From: Oscillospiraceae bacterium
Lineage (GTDB): Bacteria; Bacillota; Clostridia; Oscillospirales; Ruminococcaceae
Length of the DNA stretch: 59,918 nucleotides
NCBI GenBank assembly: GCA_030539275.1
Contig: JAUNSK010000025.1
Span: 1 to 59,918 of the forward strand
Reading direction: 5' to 3'
Shown: positions 53,305-59,918 of the stretch, in pieces
Layout: every line of letters starts with the position of its first letter
Position numbering within the stretch: position 1 is the first letter of the stretch
Made by a program: the position numbers and the translations under genes
The notes under the pieces: model-generated
Database searches by the model: none
What the model was told of the DNA's origin: nothing
Seen by the model: only the letters and a program-made list of their open reading frames with translations

Positions 53305-54494
53305 TGAGCAATAAATATAAAGAGTATTATGATAACCGAGATGTAATCTCCTTGTTTTCAGGCGCAATGGGGCTTGATATAGGTTTGGGAAAAGCTGGAT
53401 TGAATGTTGTGATCGGACAGGATTTTGAGAAAACCTGTGTGGAAACAATGAAAGCCAACGGGCATAACGTACTTGGTGGAGATATTCGTGAAATCCAGCC
53501 GCAGACCTTACTCGATATGACAGGTCTTAAAGTAGGAGAACCATTTTTGATTTGTGGGGGACCGCCTTGTCAGCCATTCTCCACAGCTGGTAAAAGACTG
53601 GGAATCAATGATCCCCGTGGCAGTTTGTTTATGGATTTTATCCGAATGATTGATTATATTCGTCCGAGATTTTTTGTGATGGAGAATGTGAAAGGCATTA
53701 TGTCAGCACCACTAAAGCACGTCCCATATGAAGAAAGAAGCGACACAGACCCGGAACAAAAATTAGGAACTGTCTTGGATGTAATCTTATCTGAGTTTAA
53801 GAAATTAGGATATAAAACAGTTTACGGAGTATTGGATGCCGTGAATTATGGTGTTCCGCAGTTCCGTGAAAGGTTTGTATTAATTGGTAGCAGAGATGAT
53901 GAAGATATTTTCCTTCCGATTCCAACTAATTTTCAGATGCATCAGAACCCGGAATGCCGATGGAAAACGGTGGGAGAAGTCATCAGAGGATTGGAGAATG
54001 ACGGAAGTGACTGCGCACCTCTCAGCGAAGAACGTAAGAAGTATTTACACATGGTTCCGGAAGGTGGGAACTGGAAAGACCTGCCGAAAGAAATAATCCC
54101 GATAGCAATGGGTGGAGCCTATGAATCCGGCGGCGGAAAAGTAGGATTCTATCGTAGGCTTTCATACAGTCAGCCGTCACCGACCGTTGTTACTTCTCCA
54201 GTGCAGAAAGCAACCATGATGTGCCATCCTGTTCTGGACAGACCTTTGAGTTTGACTGAGTACGCTCGCATACAGCAATTCCCGGATGATTGGATTTTTG
54301 TTGGGACGGTAGCTGCAAAATATCGTCAGATTGGTAATGCAGTTCCAGTAGGTCTGGCAGAAGCAATCGGAAAGTCAATTATTTCAACAGCTGATAAAAC
54401 TTCTACCATCGTATCGAAAAGATTTAGAGGTACGGCTGTTCACAGCAAGATTAAGAATGCATTAGAATTGGGAGGAAGTACCTATGGCAATTAA
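53304..54494 (+). CDS. DNA (cytosine-5) methyltransferase
   Basis: The 396-residue protein has the ordered motifs of 5-methylcytosine methyltransferases: motif I LFSGAMGLDIGL, motif IV GGPPCQPFSTAG with the catalytic Cys, motif VI ENVKG, motif VIII QFRERFVLIG, and motif X GNAVPVGLAEAIGKS. The target-recognition region lies between VIII and IX (residues about 205-320). An insert between motifs VI and VIII (ERSDTDPEQK) is modest. It protects host DNA from the endonuclease encoded next, which it overlaps by 11 bp. The recognition sequence cannot be read from the protein. Confidence 0.96.
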   Translation: MSNKYKEYYDNRDVISLFSGAMGLDIGLGKAGLNVVIGQDFEKTCVETMKANGHNVLGGDIREIQPQTLLDMTGLKVGEPFLICGGPPCQPFSTAGKRLGINDPRGSLFMDFIRMIDYIRPRFFVMENVKGIMSAPLKHVPYEERSDTDPEQKLGTVLDVILSEFKKLGYKTVYGVLDAVNYGVPQFRERFVLIGSRDDEDIFLPIPTNFQMHQNPECRWKTVGEVIRGLENDGSDCAPLSEERKKYLHMVPEGGNWKDLPKEIIPIAMGGAYESGGGKVGFYRRLSYSQPSPTVVTSPVQKATMMCHPVLDRPLSLTEYARIQQFPDDWIFVGTVAAKYRQIGNAVPVGLAEAIGKSIISTADKTSTIVSKRFRGTAVHSKIKNALELGGSTYGN

Positions 54495-55224
54495 TAATTC
54501 ATACGATGAGAAAGAGGTAGTGAAAGCAATCGCTACTGCGTTGGAGACTTTTTACGGAACCTTGATTGAAAAAATCGACGGGCTTAATATCCAGAAAGTG
54601 ATGAAAAGAAAGAATCCTTATCTGTACCGAGCAAAGGCAATGGAGAGTGCATCTGAGATTGTTGAATCAGTACTGACTGCATTTGTCAGTTCCAGCGAGG
54701 AGACAATCTTTGGAAATTGCTTCTTTGAGCCGATTGCGATTGCAGCCAGTGGTGGAAATAAGGCACTTGCAGAAGGAATCGACATCATGATTCAGGATAA
54801 TGAAGCAAATGTCATTTCTGCCATCGCAGTTAAGAGTGGGCCTTCTGTTTTTAATGCAGACAGTAAGAAAAGACAGGAGCAAAACTTCATGGCTGCATCG
54901 AAACTGGCGCAGCAGGCTAAGGCGAGATATGAAGCTTATATTGGCTATTGCTATGGTAAGAAAAAGGATAGCGGTCGTGGCAAGCCGAAGATGTATCGGG
55001 AACTTGCAGGTAAGCAGTTCTGGCAGGAAATCACAGGCGATGAAGATTTTTATAAGAAGATTATTACATACATGGGTACTATGCCAGAACAGTATGTGTC
55101 AGAATATAAAGAAAGCTACAGCAAGGCAGCAAATCGCCTTGTGAGAGAGTTTTCAAACAGCTTCTGTAAGGAAGATGGCAGCATTGATTGGGAACAGCTG
55201 GTAGAATTTAATTCTGGTGATTAA
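54484..55224 (+). CDS. PmeII-family type II restriction endonuclease
   Basis: The 246-residue protein follows the methyltransferase with an overlapping start and a GGGAGG site. It shows NPYLYRAKAMESASEIVESVL and FFEPIAIAASGG near the middle. The PD-(D/E)xK-like core is GIDIMIQDN...ISAIAVKSGPSVFNADSKKRQEQNF, where the final acidic position reads V before K, as in several members. This resembles the PmeII family in my memory. No helicase or specificity subunit is present, so it is a simple type II enzyme. The cleavage site is unknown. A 54-nt gap separates it from the next gene, the widest gap in the island. Confidence 0.8.
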   Translation: MAINNSYDEKEVVKAIATALETFYGTLIEKIDGLNIQKVMKRKNPYLYRAKAMESASEIVESVLTAFVSSSEETIFGNCFFEPIAIAASGGNKALAEGIDIMIQDNEANVISAIAVKSGPSVFNADSKKRQEQNFMAASKLAQQAKARYEAYIGYCYGKKKDSGRGKPKMYRELAGKQFWQEITGDEDFYKKIITYMGTMPEQYVSEYKESYSKAANRLVREFSNSFCKEDGSIDWEQLVEFNSGD

Positions 55225-55278
55225 TTGGAATAGTACCATGTAAAAAGATAGAAATGGCTTGAAGGAGGACAGCAGTTT

Positions 55279-56277
55279 ATGCGTGTATTCAACTATGCTT
55301 CTTATGCCCGGACACTTGAGCTGGGAATTTCAAAACCGAATATGACAAAAATTGCAAAGGCCTTGTTCGAGCCAGTCATTAGCATGGACACCGTTCTAAA
55401 CAGGAATGGCAATCCATACACGATTACACCTACAAGGGCTAAGTCGTGGTGGGAACAGACGAGTGACATACCGGGTAACATAAAAATCGCCACAGGAACG
55501 CCAGAGTTAATCAACAGTATTGGAGAATATTTTAACGAAAACATCATTGATGGACTGATTAACCAGATGCTTGAATCGCAAATGTACTCGGCAATGGTCA
55601 CACTTGTAAGAGATTCAGATTTGCAGAAAAATGAGATTGATGAATTACTCCAGTATTATGAAGAAAAGGATAATGACGAGTTTCTTGGACGTGCTTTCCT
55701 TTATGCAGTTGCCAAAGATAACCTCCAGAAAGATGCGGCCACTGTTGAAACACCGATAGATGCAGATATCAGAACATTTAAGGAATTAATCAAAAAGAGT
55801 CACAAGAAACCTGTAAGCATCACACCGCCAGATGAAATCGAGGATCACGAATTAGGTTATGTACAGGAGCTGTACCATGTCTACCATGAGGAAACGGGTG
55901 AGGAATATGCTCGACCTTCTGATTTGGATTCACAGCCGAAGCTAAAAAAGAATTTCAATCGCCAACGCAAGGACTATTATTGTGCAGAAACTATACATAG
56001 AGAATTGAGAGATACGATTCGATTGGATGAAACAGAGGGATTTGATATCTTAAAGGATGAGATGTTTGATGGTGTCATCACAACCTGTGAGAAAGATTAT
56101 GATAGCAGTCTGCAAAGGCTGACCGCCGTTATGGAACACGCTACAGGCGTTCCTATTTCACATAATTTACAAGACCGAATGCTTGATTGGGTTGGCCCCG
56201 GAGAAAAGAAGGGCGTTTGCCATATGCTGGTAAATGATAATCGCCTTACATGGATGGAGGATGATGACGATGATTGA
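55279..56277 (+). CDS. Third component of an ABC-3C-type system
   Basis: The 332-residue protein begins MRVFNYASYARTLELGISK after GGAGG (55264-55268). Residues about 1-150 are helical with no motif I recognise. The C-terminal 100 residues (YYCAETIHRELRDTIRLDETEGFDILKDEMFDGVITT then a helical RLTAVMEHATGV) fit the helical C-terminal domains that link third components of ABC-3C systems to their ATPase. It ends in a run of Asp. It overlaps the middle component by 8 bp. In described ABC-3C systems the third component carries the effector at its N-terminus; here the N-terminal region would be that part, with unknown activity. Assignment rests on context plus this pattern. Confidence 0.6.
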   Translation: MRVFNYASYARTLELGISKPNMTKIAKALFEPVISMDTVLNRNGNPYTITPTRAKSWWEQTSDIPGNIKIATGTPELINSIGEYFNENIIDGLINQMLESQMYSAMVTLVRDSDLQKNEIDELLQYYEEKDNDEFLGRAFLYAVAKDNLQKDAATVETPIDADIRTFKELIKKSHKKPVSITPPDEIEDHELGYVQELYHVYHEETGEEYARPSDLDSQPKLKKNFNRQRKDYYCAETIHRELRDTIRLDETEGFDILKDEMFDGVITTCEKDYDSSLQRLTAVMEHATGVPISHNLQDRMLDWVGPGEKKGVCHMLVNDNRLTWMEDDDDD

Positions 56278-56719
56278 TAGTAAATTATTTAATTCTCCAT
56301 TTGAAATGGAACTCAGGATGCTGTTGCTTCTCTCTGCAAATGCGAAAACAGCATACACAGTAGACAGAATAGTGGCACTTGATTTCATTTCCTGTTATGC
56401 AGCTGATTTTAGTCTTCCGTATGGTAATCTTCACGGACAGAACAACTATAAATACGGAGAAATCTCGAACAGACGAATGCTTGTTCAAGAGGCGGTCAAA
56501 GCATCGGTAACCAAAGGATTAGTTAATGTAGTAATCGACCGTGGTTACCTTTTTGCAATTTCTGAACAGGGGCTAAAATACATACGGAAACTCAAGGATG
56601 CGTATGCTTCTGAGTATAAAACGATTGCAAAAGCAGCTGTGAAAAAATACAGAAAGGACAGTGACGAGGATATTCTTGCATCAATACAGTCTTTTTCCTT
56701 AAGGTCACTCAAGGGATAA
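56270..56719 (+). CDS. ABC-3C middle component (MC2-like)
   Basis: The 149-residue protein starts at ATG 56270, 9 nt after GGAGG and inside the end of the third component. The opening SKLFNSPFEMELRMLLLLS, then VDRIVALDFISCYAADF, LHGQNNYKYGEISNRR and LVQEAVKASVTKGLV are the pattern I recall for middle component 2, a winged-helix-like adaptor between the ATPase and the effector. The wing region DRGYLFAISEQGLKYI follows. It is directly joined (4 nt) to the Rad50-like ATPase gene. Confidence 0.75.
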   Translation: MIDSKLFNSPFEMELRMLLLLSANAKTAYTVDRIVALDFISCYAADFSLPYGNLHGQNNYKYGEISNRRMLVQEAVKASVTKGLVNVVIDRGYLFAISEQGLKYIRKLKDAYASEYKTIAKAAVKKYRKDSDEDILASIQSFSLRSLKG

Positions 56720-56723
56720 TGGT

Positions 56724-58520
56724 ATGTTTTACATTAAGAGAATCTCCCTTCTTACAGGCGGCAATGTTACTTCAACATTGGATTTGGAGTCGGGACTGAA
56801 TATCATATATGGAGAGTCCAATACAGGAAAAAGTCTGATAGTGGATTGTATAGATTATATGTTCGGAGCAACCGAACATCGTTTTGATGCGAAACTGCAG
56901 ATTAAGCAGATTACGATGGTGCTGGATGTTGATGGCAAAAATCTGACAATGCGCCGCGAGATTGACAGTAATGATTTTGAGGTATCCAGTTCTGTTGATT
57001 ACATTGATAGTGATACATATAAAACGGGAAATGCTAAAAAATGTATCAATGCAGTATGGCTTCGCTTAATGGGAATTGAAGATGAAGTTAAGATTATCCA
57101 GACCCTTACGGGTAAACCACAGCGATTAACACTACGCACCTTTTATCATACTCTTCTCATAGATGAACAGAGAGTTCAGGCAATCAGCAGTGTGTTGGCA
57201 TCTAGCATTGGATTTAATAAGAAGGTAGGTGTGCCAGTTCTGTCCTCTTTGTTATATTTTGCGACAGGTAACAATTATCTGCCGGAGAAAGCTGGGAAAG
57301 ATAAAAAGACAAAGAGTGAACGTAAGGATGCCGTTAAGAAATTTGTGGACAGGAGTATGTCTAAATTAGCCGAAAGAAAGGTATCAGAGCTTCAGAATTT
57401 TTCTGAAGAAACACCTGCTCAATTGCAGAAAAAGATAGATTCTGTTATTGATGAGATTGGTGCAGTGGAAGGTGCTTTAGAGGAAGCAACGAACCGAAGC
57501 CGTGATATTGCTGATAAGATTATTGCCATAGATGACCAGATTTCCGAGTCTCGTGTGTTGCGAAATCGTAATACATCACTTTTGTCGCAGTATGAATCTG
57601 ACATTAAGCGTTTGACTTTCATAGCGGATGGCGATATTCATAGTGAAAGCATTATGAAATTGGATCACTGCCCATTCTGCAACGGAGAACTACCAAAGGA
57701 TAAGGAAGAATCCTGTATTGATGCTGCTATTGCAGAGGTCAAAAAAATTGAAGCACAGATAAAAGATTTGCAGTCTGTGCAGGAAGCAATTTCCAGCGAA
57801 ATGGAAGAATTGAACGAAGCAAGGCTTTCACTGATGGCAGAGAGACGCCAAGTGGACTCAATGATTAGAGGAGAACTTCGCCCGCAAATCATACAGCTTC
57901 GGAGTCATCTTGCGGATTATACGATGGTGTTGAATCAATACAAAGCAAAAGAAATGATTGAAGCATTCAGCGATGTATTAGTTGGAGAACTGAAAGTAAC
58001 GGAGGAAGAAGAATCCTCTACACTTCAGATAAATATTCCCGGAAAATTCAATGATATATTCCATGACAAACTGGAGCGAATTCTTAAGGAATTATTGGAA
58101 GTATGCAATTACCAGCGCTTTGCAGGAGTTCGATTTGATACAGATGATTGTGATGTAGTTGTTAATGGTCACTTGAAGAAAAGCCAAGGAAAAGGTTTCA
58201 GAGCGTTCCTCAATACAATCCTTGCTATTGCGGTACAGAATTGCCTTGATGAATTTAATCTGTACAAGCCTCAAATGCTGGTGGTTGATTCCCCTATTCT
58301 TTCGCTTAAAGAAAAAGAGGATCATATCGGAGAAGAGCATACATCTGAAACAATGAAGAGCGGGTTATTCAAATACCTGTTGAAACATCAGAATACGCGC
58401 CAAACGATTATTATAGAGAACGATATCCCAGAAATTGATTATGAAACCGCTCATCTTATTGAATTTACAAAAGATGAAAATAGAGGTAGATATGGTCTGA
58501 TAACAGGATATCGGGATTAA
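56724..58520 (+). CDS. Rad50/SMC-like ATPase (DUF3732 type) of the ABC-3C system
   Basis: The 598-residue protein has an ABC ATPase head split by coiled coils. The N-terminus has Walker A YGESNTGKSLIVDCIDY. The middle has a long coiled coil (about 200-400) with a CPFCNGEL zinc-hook-like turn near residue 315. The C-terminus has a signature-like KKSQGKGFRAFLNTILAI and Walker B QMLVVDSPIL, with SLKEKE after it. This is the layout of DUF3732/Rad50-like ATPases that power ABC-3C systems. It should dimerise at DNA ends or altered DNA and signal to the other two components. It is the last gene of the island and is followed by a terminator. Confidence 0.82.
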   Translation: MFYIKRISLLTGGNVTSTLDLESGLNIIYGESNTGKSLIVDCIDYMFGATEHRFDAKLQIKQITMVLDVDGKNLTMRREIDSNDFEVSSSVDYIDSDTYKTGNAKKCINAVWLRLMGIEDEVKIIQTLTGKPQRLTLRTFYHTLLIDEQRVQAISSVLASSIGFNKKVGVPVLSSLLYFATGNNYLPEKAGKDKKTKSERKDAVKKFVDRSMSKLAERKVSELQNFSEETPAQLQKKIDSVIDEIGAVEGALEEATNRSRDIADKIIAIDDQISESRVLRNRNTSLLSQYESDIKRLTFIADGDIHSESIMKLDHCPFCNGELPKDKEESCIDAAIAEVKKIEAQIKDLQSVQEAISSEMEELNEARLSLMAERRQVDSMIRGELRPQIIQLRSHLADYTMVLNQYKAKEMIEAFSDVLVGELKVTEEEESSTLQINIPGKFNDIFHDKLERILKELLEVCNYQRFAGVRFDTDDCDVVVNGHLKKSQGKGFRAFLNTILAIAVQNCLDEFNLYKPQMLVVDSPILSLKEKEDHIGEEHTSETMKSGLFKYLLKHQNTRQTIIIENDIPEIDYETAHLIEFTKDENRGRYGLITGYRD

Positions 58521-58536
58521 TAAAGATTCTGCTACG

Positions 58537-58570
58537 GAGTCATTCACATTATGTGGGTGGCTCTTTTTTT
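58537..58570 (+). terminator. Terminator of the defence island
   Basis: GAGTCATTCACAT (58537-58549) pairs with ATGTGGGTGGCTC (58551-58563) with several G-T pairs, followed by seven Ts. Confidence 0.75.
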
Positions 58571-58671
58571 ATGCCCTTTTTTAACTATATTCGAACTGTA
58601 TTTCACCTATATTCCATGTCGATTACAGATTTCCAATTTTCAAGTATAGTAAGGACAGGCTTCAGTAAGCC

Positions 58672-58860
58672 ACTCCTCGAAAGAGGAAAAAAATCTCACA
58701 GCCTGAGATGCGCATTAAGGCGGCGGGATACATAGTAGGTTTGAACACAGAGCATATCTGTGGACAAGCCGATGATGTACCCACCGTGTCTTGTCATGCC
58801 ATTTTCAGGTGCAGGAGTCGGTGGACACATAAATCCATCGGCTCCTTTTATGTTCCTGCC
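58672..58860 (+). ncRNA. Structured non-coding leader upstream of the sigma-like gene
   Basis: Three elements follow each other. A GNRA-capped hairpin CCTC-GAAA-GAGG lies at 58675-58686, followed by A7. A small hairpin TCTCA-N5-TGAGA spans 58694-58708. A long-range pairing joins GCCGATG (58768-58774) and CCACCG (58781-58786) with CGGTGG (58819-58824) and CATCGGC (58836-58842). GCAGGA/TCCTGC (58811-58816, 58854-58859) is a competing pair. No open frame with a ribosome-binding site covers the segment. It may be a cis-acting RNA or a part of the transfer or replication region of the mobile element. Confidence 0.4.
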
Positions 58861-58893
58861 GCCACCATCCGGGCGGAAAGGCAGGGATTTCAG

Positions 58894-59376
58894 ATGAGGA
58901 AATTCAAGACAGCGGAAAAGAACCGTACAAATTATGTTTATTACACAGCAGATGACAAGAAGATTGTTCTGACCCCGGAGGATGTAGACAGTGACTGGAT
59001 TGCGTTTTTACACGGAGAAGATGATGAATCCGTGGATGCAGACCGCAGGGAGGATTATCACGTTCCTGTTCATTACGATGCTTACTCTGATGGTGAGGGC
59101 GATGATGCAGCAGACCGTAACGCTTACATGGAGGATGATGCACCTAATCCCCTTGAAAGTCTGATTCAGTCTGTGGATGAGGCAGAACATGAGGACAAGC
59201 TGGAAAGATTGAAAGCAGCGATTCAGACATTACAACCACAGCAGATTGCCTTGATTCAAAAGGTGTTTTATGAAAACCGCACCAACGTGGATATAGCAGC
59301 AGAAGAGGATGTCACAGAAGCGGCAATCCGTAATCGTCTGAAGAAGATTTATACAAACCTCGCAAAAAAGATTTGA
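58894..59376 (+). CDS. Sigma-70 region 4-like regulator of a mobile element
   Basis: The 160-residue protein starts at ATG 58894 after GCAGGG; a longer in-frame extension upstream covers the structured region and is rejected. The N-terminal half is acidic (KKIVLTPEDVDSDWIAFLHGEDDESVDADRREDYH). The C-terminal half has a sigma-70 region 4-type helix-turn-helix (LKAAIQTLQPQQIALIQKVFYENRTNVDIAAEEDVTEAAIRNRLKKIY). Proteins of this kind are common at the start of conjugative elements and phages of Clostridia and probably control element genes. Base composition here is richer in G+C than the island before it. Confidence 0.8.
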   Translation: MRKFKTAEKNRTNYVYYTADDKKIVLTPEDVDSDWIAFLHGEDDESVDADRREDYHVPVHYDAYSDGEGDDAADRNAYMEDDAPNPLESLIQSVDEAEHEDKLERLKAAIQTLQPQQIALIQKVFYENRTNVDIAAEEDVTEAAIRNRLKKIYTNLAKKI

Positions 59377-59377
59377 T

Positions 59378-59400
59378 TCCGGGGGTTCGATTCCCTGCTC
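59378..59400 (+). other. tRNA T-arm-like fragment
   Basis: TTCCGGGGGTTCGATTCCCTGCT resembles the T-arm region of a tRNA (GGTTCGATTCC core). There is no anticodon or D-arm upstream, because the sigma-like coding region ends only a few bases before. It could be an attachment-site remnant or a chance resemblance. Confidence 0.25.
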
Positions 59401-59457
59401 CTTTTGGCTTATAGACAGAGGGGCAGGAAAAGAACCTCTCGGAAAGGAGCTGTTGAT

Positions 59458-59685
59458 ATGGCAGTAAAACACAAAGTCACAATCAATATCTCTGATGCAA
59501 GCGGCGGAAAATCCACGGTCTTGCGAGGTGCGAATATGAAACTCCCGGCAAGAATCATTCGATTCCTGTTTGGAGATTTCACACAGGTGTACCTCTTAAA
59601 ACCGGGACAGACCGTAGACTCCGTGGATGTCAGAGAAATCAAGGAAGGAGGTAGACTTCATGAACAAAGTCACAGCAATGCTTGA
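59458..59685 (+). CDS. Small mobile-element protein, unknown function
   Basis: The 75-residue basic protein starts at ATG 59458, preceded by AAAGGAG. It opens MAVKHKVTINISDASGG and contains KLPARIIRFLFGDFTQVYLLKPG. Short proteins of this kind occur with the sigma-like gene in conjugative elements or phages, but I cannot assign a role. Its last codons overlap the next start (59660) by 26 bp, with GGAGG for that gene inside its own coding sequence. Confidence 0.7.
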   Translation: MAVKHKVTINISDASGGKSTVLRGANMKLPARIIRFLFGDFTQVYLLKPGQTVDSVDVREIKEGGRLHEQSHSNA

Positions 59686-59918
59686 TGCAGCAGTTGCGGT
59701 CATTACCGACATTCGTTCTTTAGCAGACAGCCTGCAGATTCTTGTAGATGCAATGTCAGCGAACAGCGAGGAAGAAAAACAGCCCACAAAGAAGGCTGCA
59801 CCAAAGAAAAAGGCAACCGAAGAGCCTAAGCCGGAACCACAGCCGGAGGAAGAAAAGCCGCTGACTCTGGAAGATGTCAGAGCCGTGTGTGCGGATAAAT
59901 CCCGCAAAGGCTTTACGG
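59660..59918 (+). CDS. Mobile-element rrp5-like protein, cut by window edge
   Basis: The frame starts at ATG 59660 after AGGAGG and is open for 86 codons to the end of the window, so the protein is incomplete here. It starts MNKVTAMLDAAVAVITDIRSL, then a Lys/Pro/Glu-rich linker (EEEKQPTKKAAPKKKA, EEPKPEPQPEEEKPL) and LEDVRAVCADKSRKG. The linker plus LEDVR-A-KSR motif is what I recall from the small phage and conjugative-element proteins annotated as rrp5-like. The linker resembles that family; a link to rRNA biogenesis is not supported by the sequence. Confidence 0.65.
   Translation, partial: MNKVTAMLDAAVAVITDIRSLADSLQILVDAMSANSEEEKQPTKKAAPKKKATEEPKPEPQPEEEKPLTLEDVRAVCADKSRKGFT

Noticed and set aside
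58708-58893. N-terminal extension of the sigma-like protein
   Set aside because: The extension has no ribosome-binding site, unusual composition and covers the complementary arms; ATG 58894 has GCAGGG upstream.

Overview
The window looks like the chromosome of an anaerobic, low-G+C, Gram-positive member of the Clostridia, most likely Ruminococcus or a close relative. The supporting evidence is a giant BspA-type leucine-rich-repeat protein ending in a type I dockerin (a cellulosome-type docking module), Gram-positive lipoproteins, a sortase operon, the HemZ and recJ-relA gene contexts, strong GGAGG ribosome-binding sites, and many clean TTGACA/TATAAT promoters with 17-bp spacing. The species is inferred from gene content only. 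No rRNA or complete tRNA gene was seen.

Positions 1-9.7 kb carry a TerD-family stress protein, a large SWIM-SNF2 helicase, a small membrane protein, an internal fragment of asparaginyl-tRNA synthetase, the biotin transporter component BioY, a diguanylate cyclase and a long nested inverted repeat. A divergent stress-switch locus follows: an XRE repressor plus ImmA protease face a Y-family DNA polymerase plus a small partner protein, across repeated operator sites. From 9.7 to 16.6 kb lie three tandem paralogous lipoproteins that appear to join a propeller-like sensor region to a solute-binding domain, behind a promoter with four phased TTAGAG repeats.

Positions 16.7-36.9 kb hold the LRR-dockerin protein, an Lsa-like ABC-F ribosome-protection ATPase with a complete attenuator leader, a 1692-residue DUF4132-type protein translationally coupled to a partner that seems to start at CTG, a YicI-type alpha-xylosidase, a GGDEF-EAL protein, two very small genes, an S1-domain protein, rarA, a small LRR protein and glyA. 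Positions 37-44.6 kb carry a sortase operon, recQ, and an operon of an activase-related protein, a Q/N-rich TerD protein and an AIM24-like protein. Positions 44.6-52.8 kb form a housekeeping operon: recJ, relA/spoT, a metallo-hydrolase, hemZ, a zinc-ribbon protein and rlmD.

The last 7 kb is accessory DNA. After a terminator and three 29-bp direct repeats comes a compact defence island: a small controller protein, a 5-methylcytosine methyltransferase, a PmeII-like endonuclease, then a three-gene ABC-3C-type system (third component, middle component, Rad50-like ATPase). The six genes face the same way with mostly overlapping or near-overlapping junctions. It is followed by a structured non-coding leader and the start of a conjugative-element or phage-like gene set (sigma-like protein, two small proteins, the last cut by the window edge). 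The fusion of restriction-modification and ABC-3C in one apparent transcription unit is the strongest candidate for an under-described system here. All family assignments come from reading the sequence; no database search was possible.
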